Made by a program: the position numbers and the translations under genes. Positions 1 to 6,839 of a stretch of 6,901 nucleotides of DNA are shown piece after piece (the first letter of the stretch is position 1; each line of letters opens with the position of its first letter). The notes under the pieces are model-generated. The model saw only the letters and a list, made by a program, of their open reading frames with translations. It was not told the DNA's origin and ran no database searches. Origin of the DNA: CAYXZO01 sp964469505 (GTDB lineage Bacteria > Fidelibacterota > UBA8477 > JABMPR01); contig CAYXZO010000090.1 of NCBI GenBank assembly GCA_964469505.1, positions 1-6,901 of the forward strand. Reading direction: 5' to 3'.

Positions 1-656
1 TGATACACCCACCCGATGGTTTCTTCGTTGCCTGGTTCCCAGGCCGCTGCCAGCTCATCCTGGTTTAAAAGTGTGATTAATTCCTGGAGGGCGCGGGGGC
101 GGGGCGCCAGGCGGCTGGGAAGGTTATCGGGATCAAACAGGACACGGACTTCCCGGGCCAGTTGGGCGCATTGGGCCAGGAGGAAGTGGCGGTAGGACCT
201 TTGACGGGGCCCTTCTCCCCGCTCATCCACTGGCAGGTCTACGGCTTCATAATCAGCCAGATGCGTCTCATGCCCCGGTTCAGCCAACCAGCGGATGAAT
301 CCATTGGATTCCTCTCCGCGGGAGATGGTCTGGCGCAGCAATTTCCGGGCTTCCAGCATTTTAAAGGCCACTAGCCGGTTGAGCCAGGTGAAGGCCGCTT
401 CTTTTACCAGCTTTTCCCGGGCCTCCTTGGGGCTCATGCCGGCCTGTTGTTCCTGGCCGATGAGTTCTTCCAGTTGCCGCCGGGTTTCCGCTGCGGTCTC
501 GCTACGAACTAAGGCCGGGTAATTCTCAAGGGGTTGAAATTCGCCATCCGGAAGAAAGCCGTACAGCCCTTCCAACTGTTCACTGACTTCCTGGGTCAGC
601 AGGGCCCGGGCCTGGAGGGTCATTTTACGGATCGATTCTGAAAGCTTGGCCTGCAT
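1..656 (-). CDS. pglX: BREX-1 adenine-specific DNA methyltransferase PglX, N-terminal part (cut by window edge)
   Basis: This is the start of PglX (BrxX), the BREX methyltransferase. In the family it methylates one adenine in a short asymmetric site, marks host DNA as self and is also needed for phage exclusion. Reading leftwards from ATG at 656-654 gives 218 complete codons open to the window edge; family members run to roughly 1,200 residues, so most of the protein, including the SAM-binding motif and the NPPY-type catalytic motif, is outside. Recognition rests on the N-terminal region: start MQAKLSESIRKMTLQAR, the conserved block AFTWLNRLVAFKMLEAR (residues 88-104), and EETIGWVY (211-218), typical of BREX-1 PglX. 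Start choice: in-frame codons upstream hold no start before a TGA, and a weak Shine-Dalgarno site (AGGCG, 8 bases spacing) precedes the ATG. It follows the TIR gene by 51 bases with no obvious terminator. A hand count at 121-180 gives about 62% GC, above the genes upstream of it. Confidence 0.93.
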   Translation of the reverse strand, partial: MQAKLSESIRKMTLQARALLTQEVSEQLEGLYGFLPDGEFQPLENYPALVRSETAAETRRQLEELIGQEQQAGMSPKEAREKLVKEAAFTWLNRLVAFKMLEARKLLRQTISRGEESNGFIRWLAEPGHETHLADYEAVDLPVDERGEGPRQRSYRHFLLAQCAQLAREVRVLFDPDNLPSRLAPRPRALQELITLLNQDELAAAWEPGNEETIGWVY

Positions 657-707
657 AAGGTTATCGCCTGTATTTCTAGCTTGATTAAATCGAGTTCAGA
701 TACGCTT

Positions 708-1178
708 TTAGAAATCTAAAAGTTCTTTAATGTCGTATGCCTCCTCTATCCAGGAGCCTAAATTGTTGTAACCGTCATCTTCCACCCAATCATAGGTGCG
801 AGCATTTATTCCCATAATCTGGAAGGGGTTGGCTCCCTTTTTATCTCTCTGCTCATACTTATCTTTAATATTGTGGATGTAAACTCCTAAAAGGGCGTTC
901 CCTTTCTCAAGGCTGTATTCAATTTCATATCTAACCCATTTTCTGGTAGCTGTTTGGGCACCGATAAGCACAACGGTTACCGATGTGCCATGCATTTGCT
1001 CCCGAATCCAACGCTTAATTGCTTCGTCCGTATTGCGTTTGACCTCTTCCCATTCAGCCGCATCCCAGAAGCCGGCTTCCTGCCAGGAACCTTTTTTAGT
1101 TACCCAGCTTTTCCTGACTACCTGGGCCCGCCAGTAATCATGGGCGTAATGAAAACTAAAAAATACCCTTCTGGCTAT
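708..1178 (-). CDS. TIR-domain protein of the Thoeris ThsB / DUF1863 type, apparently starting at an ATA codon
   Basis: The reading frame encodes 156 residues that are almost entirely one TIR domain of the ThsB (DUF1863, TIR-like) family. In Thoeris, ThsB-type TIRs sense phage and convert NAD+ into a cyclic ADP-ribose-type signal for a separate effector. Visible marks, numbering ATA as residue 1: first strand RRVFFSFHY (3-11), the W-R-x-x-x-V-R segment (16-22), AGFWDAAEWEE (35-45), strand TSVTVVLIGAQT (65-76), then RKWVRYEIEYSLEKGN (79-94). Glu85 sits in the WVRYE motif where the family's catalytic glutamate lies, so the enzyme looks intact. The end, YDWVEDDGYNNLGSWIE, is also typical. The first ATG in frame (993-995, residue 62) would remove the first strand and half the fold, and no ATG, GTG, TTG or CTG lies between the preceding TAA and it. 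ATA at 1176-1178 falls where homologues have Met, with AGGGGG 6 bases upstream. Identity is sure, the start less so. It is cotranscribed with the membrane gene upstream and with pglX downstream. Confidence 0.92.
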   Translation of the reverse strand: MARRVFFSFHYAHDYWRAQVVRKSWVTKKGSWQEAGFWDAAEWEEVKRNTDEAIKRWIREQMHGTSVTVVLIGAQTATRKWVRYEIEYSLEKGNALLGVYIHNIKDKYEQRDKKGANPFQIMGINARTYDWVEDDGYNNLGSWIEEAYDIKELLDF

Positions 1179-1181
1179 TGC

Positions 1182-1598
1182 TTACCCCCTATACTGGCAA
1201 ACGATTATAAGAGTAACTACCAAAGTAAAGATTACGGCGCCATGAAAAATTATTATTGTCTTTGAAAATAACAGCCTAAGCCAGCCGGGGACTCGAGAAT
1301 AGAAAGGTTCAATTTTTAAAGAAAAGTCGATCTGGGCTTCATTTTTAACTCGAACATCATCATACAAAGCCCGGAATAGTCTTTCTTGCCAGAGGTAGTA
1401 TGCGTCCAAAACCCAAAAAGCAAACACGGGGAAAAAGGATAGGTACACGAAAATTATTTTCCCCATGCTGGCAGCAGCAGCCAATAAAGCGGTAGTTATG
1501 GTAACGCTCCAGCCTTTTAACCAGAAGGAATCCTGGGCTAACCTGTTAATGACACCCTGGATTAATTGTAAATGCAATATTTTATAATCTTCAGCCAT
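1182..1598 (-). CDS. Small membrane protein with three predicted spans, partner of the TIR gene; function unknown
   Basis: A 138-residue protein that I cannot assign to a named family. Residues 1-28 are a probably amphipathic helical stretch. Hydrophobic segments lie at about 29-45 (GWSVTITTALLAAAA), 48-64 (IIFVYLSFFPVFAFWVL) and 113-134 (KTIIIFHGAVIFTLVVTLII). Between the second and third is a charged stretch (65-112) beginning DAYYLWQERLFRALYDDVR. No signal peptide, SIR2, SLOG, macro or caspase-like motif is visible. The start is ATG at 1596-1598, 10 bases after the brxC stop; the nearest purine-rich site, GGAG, overlaps the end of brxC with a long 14-base spacing, so translation may depend on coupling to brxC. 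An in-frame TAA upstream excludes a longer form. It is followed after 3 bases, in the same frame, by the TIR gene. The tight pairing suggests that it is either the effector that the TIR signal activates, by disturbing the membrane, or a membrane anchor for the TIR protein. Both are inferences. Confidence 0.85.
   Translation of the reverse strand: MAEDYKILHLQLIQGVINRLAQDSFWLKGWSVTITTALLAAAASMGKIIFVYLSFFPVFAFWVLDAYYLWQERLFRALYDDVRVKNEAQIDFSLKIEPFYSRVPGWLRLLFSKTIIIFHGAVIFTLVVTLIIVCQYRG
1185..1190 (-). promoter_or_regulatory. Strong Shine-Dalgarno site for the TIR gene, inside the end of the membrane-protein gene
   Basis: On the minus strand this reads AGGGGG and forms the last two sense codons (Arg137, Gly138) of the membrane-protein gene. 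It is followed by its TAA stop (1182-1184), GCA, and then ATA at 1178. The 6-base spacing from the purine run to ATA is close to ideal and is the main argument that translation of the TIR protein begins at ATA. A ribosome ending at the TAA would be placed to restart 3 bases further on, so the two proteins are probably made in a coupled way. Confidence 0.65.
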
Positions 1599-1608
1599 AG
1601 GTGGGATT

Positions 1609-4600
1609 TTACTCCAGAATTATCCGGTAGCCCTGGCGGATCAGCTCCAGCAGTTCGGTGCGCAATTTCTCCAATGCCTGTTCTACCTGGGTTTCATTCT
1701 CCAGTCGGTAGCCTGTTAGCGAGGTCAGTTTAACGGTTTTAATGGGTGTTTGAGATTGAGTGGAGGTGTATAGTTCCCGTCGGGCCCGGTCCTTCAGACT
1801 GGTTAAAGCCGATAGTTCCGCTTCTAATTGTGACAGAGTAGCGTTGCAGTTACGGCAACGATCGGTGCCGGGTGCCAGCTCCAGATTTTGGCATAGATGG
1901 GTTTTCAGTGGTTGCAGGGCTCTATCCAGCCTGGTGGATAGCTCGGGTTTATCCCGGAGAGCTTCAGCGGCCTCCGATTGCTCCATTTCTGCTAGCGCCG
2001 CGGCATAGGCCTCGTCGCGCTCCCGGTGCGCCTGCTCGTAAAGCTCATGATAGGCCTGATTTAACTCCCCAACCAGCTGTTCCATTTCCGGCAGATGTTC
2101 GTAAAAACGTTCATTCTGGAGCAGGTCCTTTAAACGTTGTTCCCATTCCTTTGCTTGTTCTCCTAAACGTTCCACCACAATGGGAGCTTGTTGGGTTAGC
2201 GTGCGGCGAGCCTGGCTGATTAAATCCATAGCCCGCTCGTTCAGGCGATTTGCCAAAGCCTGGAGTTGATTACGGTAGTTCAAGTACTGGGAACCGTGCT
2301 GGGCTAAAGTTAGAACGCATTCACTGTCGTTCTGCTCCAGAACCCGATTGAGCCATTGGGAGAACTCCCGCAGGGTCGCATGTCCCGGCAAACTCCGGCT
2401 CTCCATAACCGCCAAGAGAGGCAATAATCTTTCCCGGTCCTGGTGGGCCAACTCTCTTAAAGCCTGGGCCAGCGCAGGTTCGTTAGCATCGACTTCACCG
2501 CCGGTGAGTTGTTCATAGGCTTCCGCGGCCTGGGTCAACGTTTTGACATCCACTGTCATTCGAGGTGCGAAAGAGGCGCTGCGAAAAGCATTGTGTTTAG
2601 TCAATACCTGCCGGCATACTGCTAACTGGTAGTTCTGGTGATGGCGACCTTGATAAACGATTTCAATGGCGGCGGCCCGCAGCAAAACTGCCAAGGCCAG
2701 ATGGATCATTTCCGGGGGCCAGGCATAGCCCAGACCACCAAAGTGCCGCTCCAGTTGCTTACCGGTGACTTGTATTCCATAGGCATGTTGTTTATTCAAG
2801 TAATCCAGAATTTCCCGGCACACGCCGGCCTGTTTATTGGGTACCAGCTTATCCCCCTGGCGGGTAACGAGATTCAAACCCTCCGGTCCGTCATAAAAAA
2901 TGGCCGGTAAATCTTTCAAATTGTCCGCCTTCAGGAATTTTTCCACTTCGTTACCGTCCAGGGGGCGATTGCCGATTTCGAATTTGGGGTATAGTTCGGG
3001 AATTACAATATCCCGCAAATTCGCCAGCATTTCCGCCAGTTTATTGCCCAATTCGGAGGCATCCCGTTTGATCCCCTGGAAAAAGCTGACACCTTTAGAC
3101 AGATCCGCAGTTAGCTGGTTTTGCAGCTTACGTTCCAGGCGTTCTTTAAGGCGTTTTTCGTCTTGCAGACAGCGGTTTTCTTCCGCGCTCAACTGGTGGC
3201 GGGCCGCTTGCATTTCGTGGTCACTGATCATTTTTTCCGAGCGGTAGAGTTCTTCTATCAGCCGGTGGCTTTCTTCACTTAAGCTGAATATCCAGAAAAG
3301 CTCCTCTCGATTTTCATTGCTGCGTTTCCTGGCGGCAGCGTCCACTGCTGCGGGGTCTTCGTCTGCGTTAATCTGGATCAAATTGAGACGGAGTTGCCCA
3401 TTTTCGTCGATGACTTCGTCATTCAAGGCAAGCGTGAAGCGGAAAGTTTTCCGTTTTTGGTAGCGATATCCTCGGATCTCCGGGGCATCAAAGATTTCCT
3501 TGATAAATCTTCTTAGAATCCGATTGCGGTCCACCGGTTTGGGGCCTAAGGACCTGCGCTGGGTCTCCCAGTTTTTCTCCTGGGGGGTCAGGAGCTTATA
3601 ACCTTCTTCTGTCTGGCGCACCAGTTGAGCTTGTTCCAGGCGTTCAAGAGCAGCAGCCACTTGAGATTCAAGGGGTTCGGCATCTATACGGGGATGGAGC
3701 ACAGCGGTTAGATTGCGCTGCGTGCGGGGTAGGTCCCGCACTACTTCCAGTAGAGCAATGGCTTTGGCTACTTTCAGAGCCAGGGAATCATCAGGTAATC
3801 TGCGCTCAACTTCATCTATTTCATGACTTACTTCTGAAGAAATCAAACCGCCGGCGGAAAGCAGCTCATAAATTTTATCCAGGGTAACCAGAGTCCCGAT
3901 AGGTTGATCACCGAGGGCGGTTTGGTGGTGGATCAGCATTTGCTGGGCCTGCTTGATAATGGTGCGGTTGCTACCCCCGATATGTCCCTGGGCGCCCCGT
4001 TGCAGTCGCAGGCCGGAGACAATATCGATGGATAAATCAATCTGATAGGGCAGATAGGGATACAGGGCCACAAAGCTGTCTTCATCCAGGCGGGTATTGC
4101 GCCCCGTCCGCTCCAGCCGGCACAAGGATTGGAGGCGATCCTGGTAGGTTCGGTACAGTTGGCGTAGTTTTTTGTCTGCTTCGGCTGTTTTTTGCAGCAC
4201 ACGTTTGCTGGTGATTTCAGAGATATCCGATTGTTTCAAGTCGATTTTATAGGGGAAACGGTCCTGCAGACGGGCATGTTCGATGCGGCGGGAGTCAATG
4301 GCCGCCACCACCTCGTTGAGTTTTTCCTGGGCGGTTACCAGTATCCAGCAGGGTGCCACAGCCTCGCCACGCTTGACCCGGTTTTTGCCTTCTTTGCCAA
4401 AAGCCTGAATAACTCCCTGCAAGTCAAGCATTTTATCTTCGCTGTGGGAGACATATTGCCCCACTTCATCGATAATGAAGATTAAAGCTTTGCCGGGTTG
4501 GCGGCGGCTGGCCAGTTCGAAAGCCCGCCGGGCCAATTCATTGGCACTAATGTCGGCCCGCCCTTCTTTACCCACAGTATTGGCCCACGAATCAGGGCTA

Positions 4601-5271
4601 GGATAAACCCCTGGAGACATTTCATGGAGAATGTAACTGGCCTCATTGATGGCCAGGCTCAGCTTACGTCTTTTCTCCCAATCCTTATGGAATTTTTCCC
4701 TGAATCTGGTGACAAACTCCTCCAGCTTGCTATCTACTTCAAGACTTATTTCCAGGTTGGCCAGGTCTAAATCCTCGGCATAGCCCAGCTCGCGCAGCAA
4801 GGCTTTATACATTATCAAGGATATCTTCTCATTAGCTCGACTACTACGATCCATGGAAACATCGAAAATTATGGGCTTGGTGGGAATCTGGGTGTTTACT
4901 ACTCCCAGGTAATTGGTCAATTCCTCAGCCAGATCAGGGCTCAATTGCTCGCGAGCTTTGGCGTTAATCAGTTCGCTGGCTTTTTGGCCCAGAACGACCC
5001 GGTTACCAACGGTGTAACCGACAATTTTGGCGAAAGAAGATTTCCCGGAACCAAAGAAGCCGGAAATCCACATGCCGATCCCTTCATGGGGGTCGGTGCG
5101 GCCCTCAGCGATGGCCTTATATACGGTTATAAAATGCTGCGCTAGCTCGTTGGTAAGAACGTATTCATTGATTTCGTCCAGAACTGTTTCTTCATCTTCC
5201 TGAGTAACTTTGATGACTTCTTCAATTCGGCGATCAATGGGTTTTAGAAAAAGTTCTTTGATAATCTCCAT
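1609..5271 (-). CDS. brxC: BREX-1 P-loop ATPase BrxC
   Basis: This is BrxC, the large ATPase essential to type 1 BREX, thought to act on DNA or to remodel the BREX complex in the cytoplasm. It has 1,220 residues, the full length for the family. The start, MEIIKELFLKPIDRRIEEVIK, is typical. Walker A is GFFGSGKSS at 71-79 (Lys77), Walker B is LIFIIDE at 263-269 (Asp268, Glu269), and a sensor-like strand WILVTAQEKL lies at 309-318, followed by LQDRFPYKIDL (335-345). A winged-helix-like segment is at about 535-570. Long charged helices, probably coiled coils, lie near 680-725 and through much of 950-1125. Near the end, His1125, Cys1127, Cys1139 and Cys1142 form a possible metal site. ATG at 5269-5271 has AGAGGA 6 bases upstream, overlapping the stop of brxB 10 bases away. 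No frameshift or lost motif is seen, so the protein should be active. The membrane/TIR pair follows it where pglX would normally come. Confidence 0.96.
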   Translation of the reverse strand: MEIIKELFLKPIDRRIEEVIKVTQEDEETVLDEINEYVLTNELAQHFITVYKAIAEGRTDPHEGIGMWISGFFGSGKSSFAKIVGYTVGNRVVLGQKASELINAKAREQLSPDLAEELTNYLGVVNTQIPTKPIIFDVSMDRSSRANEKISLIMYKALLRELGYAEDLDLANLEISLEVDSKLEEFVTRFREKFHKDWEKRRKLSLAINEASYILHEMSPGVYPSPDSWANTVGKEGRADISANELARRAFELASRRQPGKALIFIIDEVGQYVSHSEDKMLDLQGVIQAFGKEGKNRVKRGEAVAPCWILVTAQEKLNEVVAAIDSRRIEHARLQDRFPYKIDLKQSDISEITSKRVLQKTAEADKKLRQLYRTYQDRLQSLCRLERTGRNTRLDEDSFVALYPYLPYQIDLSIDIVSGLRLQRGAQGHIGGSNRTIIKQAQQMLIHHQTALGDQPIGTLVTLDKIYELLSAGGLISSEVSHEIDEVERRLPDDSLALKVAKAIALLEVVRDLPRTQRNLTAVLHPRIDAEPLESQVAAALERLEQAQLVRQTEEGYKLLTPQEKNWETQRRSLGPKPVDRNRILRRFIKEIFDAPEIRGYRYQKRKTFRFTLALNDEVIDENGQLRLNLIQINADEDPAAVDAAARKRSNENREELFWIFSLSEESHRLIEELYRSEKMISDHEMQAARHQLSAEENRCLQDEKRLKERLERKLQNQLTADLSKGVSFFQGIKRDASELGNKLAEMLANLRDIVIPELYPKFEIGNRPLDGNEVEKFLKADNLKDLPAIFYDGPEGLNLVTRQGDKLVPNKQAGVCREILDYLNKQHAYGIQVTGKQLERHFGGLGYAWPPEMIHLALAVLLRAAAIEIVYQGRHHQNYQLAVCRQVLTKHNAFRSASFAPRMTVDVKTLTQAAEAYEQLTGGEVDANEPALAQALRELAHQDRERLLPLLAVMESRSLPGHATLREFSQWLNRVLEQNDSECVLTLAQHGSQYLNYRNQLQALANRLNERAMDLISQARRTLTQQAPIVVERLGEQAKEWEQRLKDLLQNERFYEHLPEMEQLVGELNQAYHELYEQAHRERDEAYAAALAEMEQSEAAEALRDKPELSTRLDRALQPLKTHLCQNLELAPGTDRCRNCNATLSQLEAELSALTSLKDRARRELYTSTQSQTPIKTVKLTSLTGYRLENETQVEQALEKLRTELLELIRQGYRIILE

Positions 5272-5281
5272 CTTCGATCCT

Positions 5282-5866
5282 CTAATAGATTTTTACTCGA
5301 TAGCTGTAGGTCCCGCTAACCTCCTGCTCCGGTAAATCCAGGAAGCGCAGGTTATTAGGTCCTTCCAGGGTACCGGGGTAGAACAGGACTATGGGGATCA
5401 TAGTTTTGCCGTGCAAAGCCTCCAGTAGCTTGGCAGTCCGATAAAAAGCAGGACCTAAAACGCCAACGCGCACCAGGAAAACTATAGAATCCTCAGGATC
5501 CAATTCCGCCGTTTGGGCCACAATCAAATCCGGTAAGGGCGCGAAATCGGGATCCGACAGGATCGTGGCGACACTTTCCTGAACCCGTTTGAAACCGAAC
5601 TGTTTTTCGGCTGTGGCCAGCGCATCGATGCCTTCAGTCTCGGCGATAGCCTGCCAGAAAAGCCGACCTAACGAAACGAATTTTACCCGTTTACCAGCAT
5701 TTCCCAGGCGAGTAGCAAGTAACGCCATTTGCTTACGCATAGCGAACTCTTCCTTCGGCGGGTAATGAAAAATGGCAAAAGGCAGGTCATGGTAAGCGCT
5801 TATGCGCATAGGCTTTGCCAACAGGTCATTTTCTAACAGTTCAATTTGTTCTTCGATAGATGACAT
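5282..5866 (-). CDS. brxB: BREX-1 protein BrxB (DUF1788)
   Basis: BrxB is a small conserved core component of type 1 BREX with no established biochemical activity; genetic work on the system shows that it is needed for defence and self-marking. The chosen frame gives 194 residues, the usual size. Family marks are the N-terminal MSSIEEQIELLENDLLAKP, ISAYHDLPFAIFHYPP (22-37), and near the end the hydrophobic strand IPIVLFYPGTLEG followed by LRFL. Start choice: ATG at 5864-5866 has GAGGA 8 bases upstream and matches the family's first residues. In-frame ATGs at 5881 and 5914 would add 5 or 16 residues that look unlike the family and are the brxA coding region read in another frame. The gene overlaps brxA by 26 bases, so its translation is likely coupled to that of brxA, and it ends 10 bases before brxC. 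Confidence 0.94.
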   Translation of the reverse strand: MSSIEEQIELLENDLLAKPMRISAYHDLPFAIFHYPPKEEFAMRKQMALLATRLGNAGKRVKFVSLGRLFWQAIAETEGIDALATAEKQFGFKRVQESVATILSDPDFAPLPDLIVAQTAELDPEDSIVFLVRVGVLGPAFYRTAKLLEALHGKTMIPIVLFYPGTLEGPNNLRFLDLPEQEVSGTYSYRVKIY

Positions 5867-6635
5867 CCGCCATTTCCTCATAATCTTCTGCGGGGAAATC
5901 CACCCGCACAACACTACCGACGATCTGAAATTTCAGCAAAGCTTGTTGATGGGCTTCCATAAACAGCCGCTCTACAGTTGCTGGTGTTAATAAAAATAGT
6001 TTCCAATCGGGGTGACGCAGGAGCTGCGTACCGCTGAACCCTATGTGATTCAATGCGAAAGCCAAGTAAGCAAAGGTCGCCGTTGGAATAAACGGGGGCG
6101 CAATCCTTTTATCGCGTATGCCTTTTAATATCCCAAAATCTCTTAAAGCAGCTAGTAAACCGGCAGCTACTCTATTAAGCACACCATCAGTCCAGGTATT
6201 TTGACTTGCTAGCAATCTTGTTCTTATCCATTCCACGGTTTCTTTTGTAGATATGTGATAATTCTGCCGCATCAGTCTTGTGTGGATCTCTTCATAGACA
6301 AAATCGTAAATAAGTTTTTCGCTCCGTGCTGTTAGCCAGTAGTACAGTGGCCGGATCATTTCTGGCATAGGTCTCTTACTTTCGACTGGCTGTATAATGC
6401 GCCACCCATTCCTTGGATTACCCCGGACAAAACGGGGAATAAATAAATTGTCTACGATATCTCGAGCTCTTTTACGGGTGTGTTCACTTAGAACATTCAT
6501 CAATTCGGCTTTAAATAGCTTTGAGTTTAGAATATCATTATTGCAGCTGCGAACAAGATTGCGCATTTCCGGTAGCAGGGCTCCACCTTTAATTAATCGA
6601 GAAGTATACTGTCGGTTTGGTGCTAAGTTTATCAA
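5841..6635 (-). CDS. brxA: BREX-1 protein BrxA (DUF1819)
   Basis: BrxA opens the type 1 BREX operon. It belongs to the DUF1819 family, a small NusB-like helical protein reported to bind DNA, with a supporting role in the complex. The frame gives 264 residues, somewhat longer than many members. The hallmark is YTSRLIKGGALLPEMRNLV (10-28), and the order brxA-brxB-brxC confirms it. The first usable start is TTG at 6633-6635. There is no clear Shine-Dalgarno site before it, and the next in-frame ATG (residue 24) would remove the hallmark. An in-frame TAA lies at 6657-6659, so the true start is between there and the hallmark. The gene is lower in GC than brxC or pglX by hand count (about 38-43% in 6241-6360). 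The absence of a good ribosome site suggests low basal expression of the first gene, unless a different start is used. Confidence 0.93.
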   Translation of the reverse strand: MINLAPNRQYTSRLIKGGALLPEMRNLVRSCNNDILNSKLFKAELMNVLSEHTRKRARDIVDNLFIPRFVRGNPRNGWRIIQPVESKRPMPEMIRPLYYWLTARSEKLIYDFVYEEIHTRLMRQNYHISTKETVEWIRTRLLASQNTWTDGVLNRVAAGLLAALRDFGILKGIRDKRIAPPFIPTATFAYLAFALNHIGFSGTQLLRHPDWKLFLLTPATVERLFMEAHQQALLKFQIVGSVVRVDFPAEDYEEMADVIYRRTN

Positions 6636-6732
6636 GAGTATTGCTTGACTGCTTTTTTAAGCACGTTGCCCCTGAATTTAGCCAATAGCCTGGTTCCTTG
6701 ACCTCGCTCGAAAGTTAAAGTAGAAAACTATT

Positions 6733-6761
6733 TTTTAATTGGTAGGGAGAATATCAGTAAA
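6733..6761 (-). promoter_or_regulatory. Weak candidate sigma-70-type promoter for the BREX operon
   Basis: On the minus strand TTTACT (6756-6761) and TTAAAA (6733-6738) are separated by 17 bases. They match the -35 and -10 consensus at 4 of 6 and 3 of 6 positions. The start of transcription would lie about 90 bases before the brxA TTG. The match is poor and such AT-rich hexamers occur by chance, so this is only the best candidate seen in the leader. The palindrome at 6761-6770 touches its -35 end. Confidence 0.22.
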
Positions 6762-6770
6762 ACCGCGGTT
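6761..6770. promoter_or_regulatory. Perfect 10-bp palindrome in the BREX leader, possible operator
   Basis: AACCGCGGTT is its own reverse complement over all ten bases and stands alone in otherwise AT-rich DNA about 125 bases before brxA, overlapping by one base the -35 hexamer of the weak candidate promoter. BREX operons are often controlled by a dedicated regulator (BrxR, WYL family), usually encoded upstream; none is visible in this window. Function as an operator is a guess. Confidence 0.2.
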
Positions 6771-6839
6771 GGACGGGGCTTTCAGGGTATATTTTTACTT
6801 TTCAAGACTAAGTCTGTACCCCTCCACACCCTCTACGGT

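Larger units (their letters stand above)
6636..6839. other. Noncoding leader upstream of the BREX operon
   Basis: About 200 AT-rich bases with no credible reading frame on either strand. Besides the candidate promoter and the 10-bp palindrome it holds a short inverted repeat AGACT-A-AGTCT (6805-6815) and GCTT-TTTT-AAGC (6651-6662) just before brxA. None forms a convincing terminator, riboswitch or RNA gene. Confidence 0.5.

Noticed and set aside
162..522. Two overlapping plus-strand frames opposite pglX
   Set aside because: The minus strand here reads as the PglX N-terminal region without a break; the plus-strand products are low-complexity shadows.
680..694. Six-base-pair hairpin between the TIR gene and pglX
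   Set aside because: The stem is AT-rich, has a G-T pair and no T run. It is too weak to be a terminator and does not argue against cotranscription of pglX.
708..995. TIR gene starting at the first ATG (995), 95 residues
   Set aside because: This would remove the first strand (RRVFFSFHY) and the conserved AGFWDAAEWEE segment, both present and intact upstream in the same frame.
954..1265. Plus-strand open frame of 103 codons across the TIR/membrane gene junction
   Set aside because: It lies antisense to two frames with clear protein signatures, has no family resemblance, and spans a gene boundary. It is a shadow.
3933..4202. Minus-strand 89-codon frame inside brxC
   Set aside because: It is a second frame within strongly conserved brxC coding sequence and shows no features of its own.
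5867..5914. Longer BrxB starting at ATG 5914
   Set aside because: The extra 16 residues are the brxA end read in another frame and do not match BrxB; ATG 5866 has a good ribosome site.
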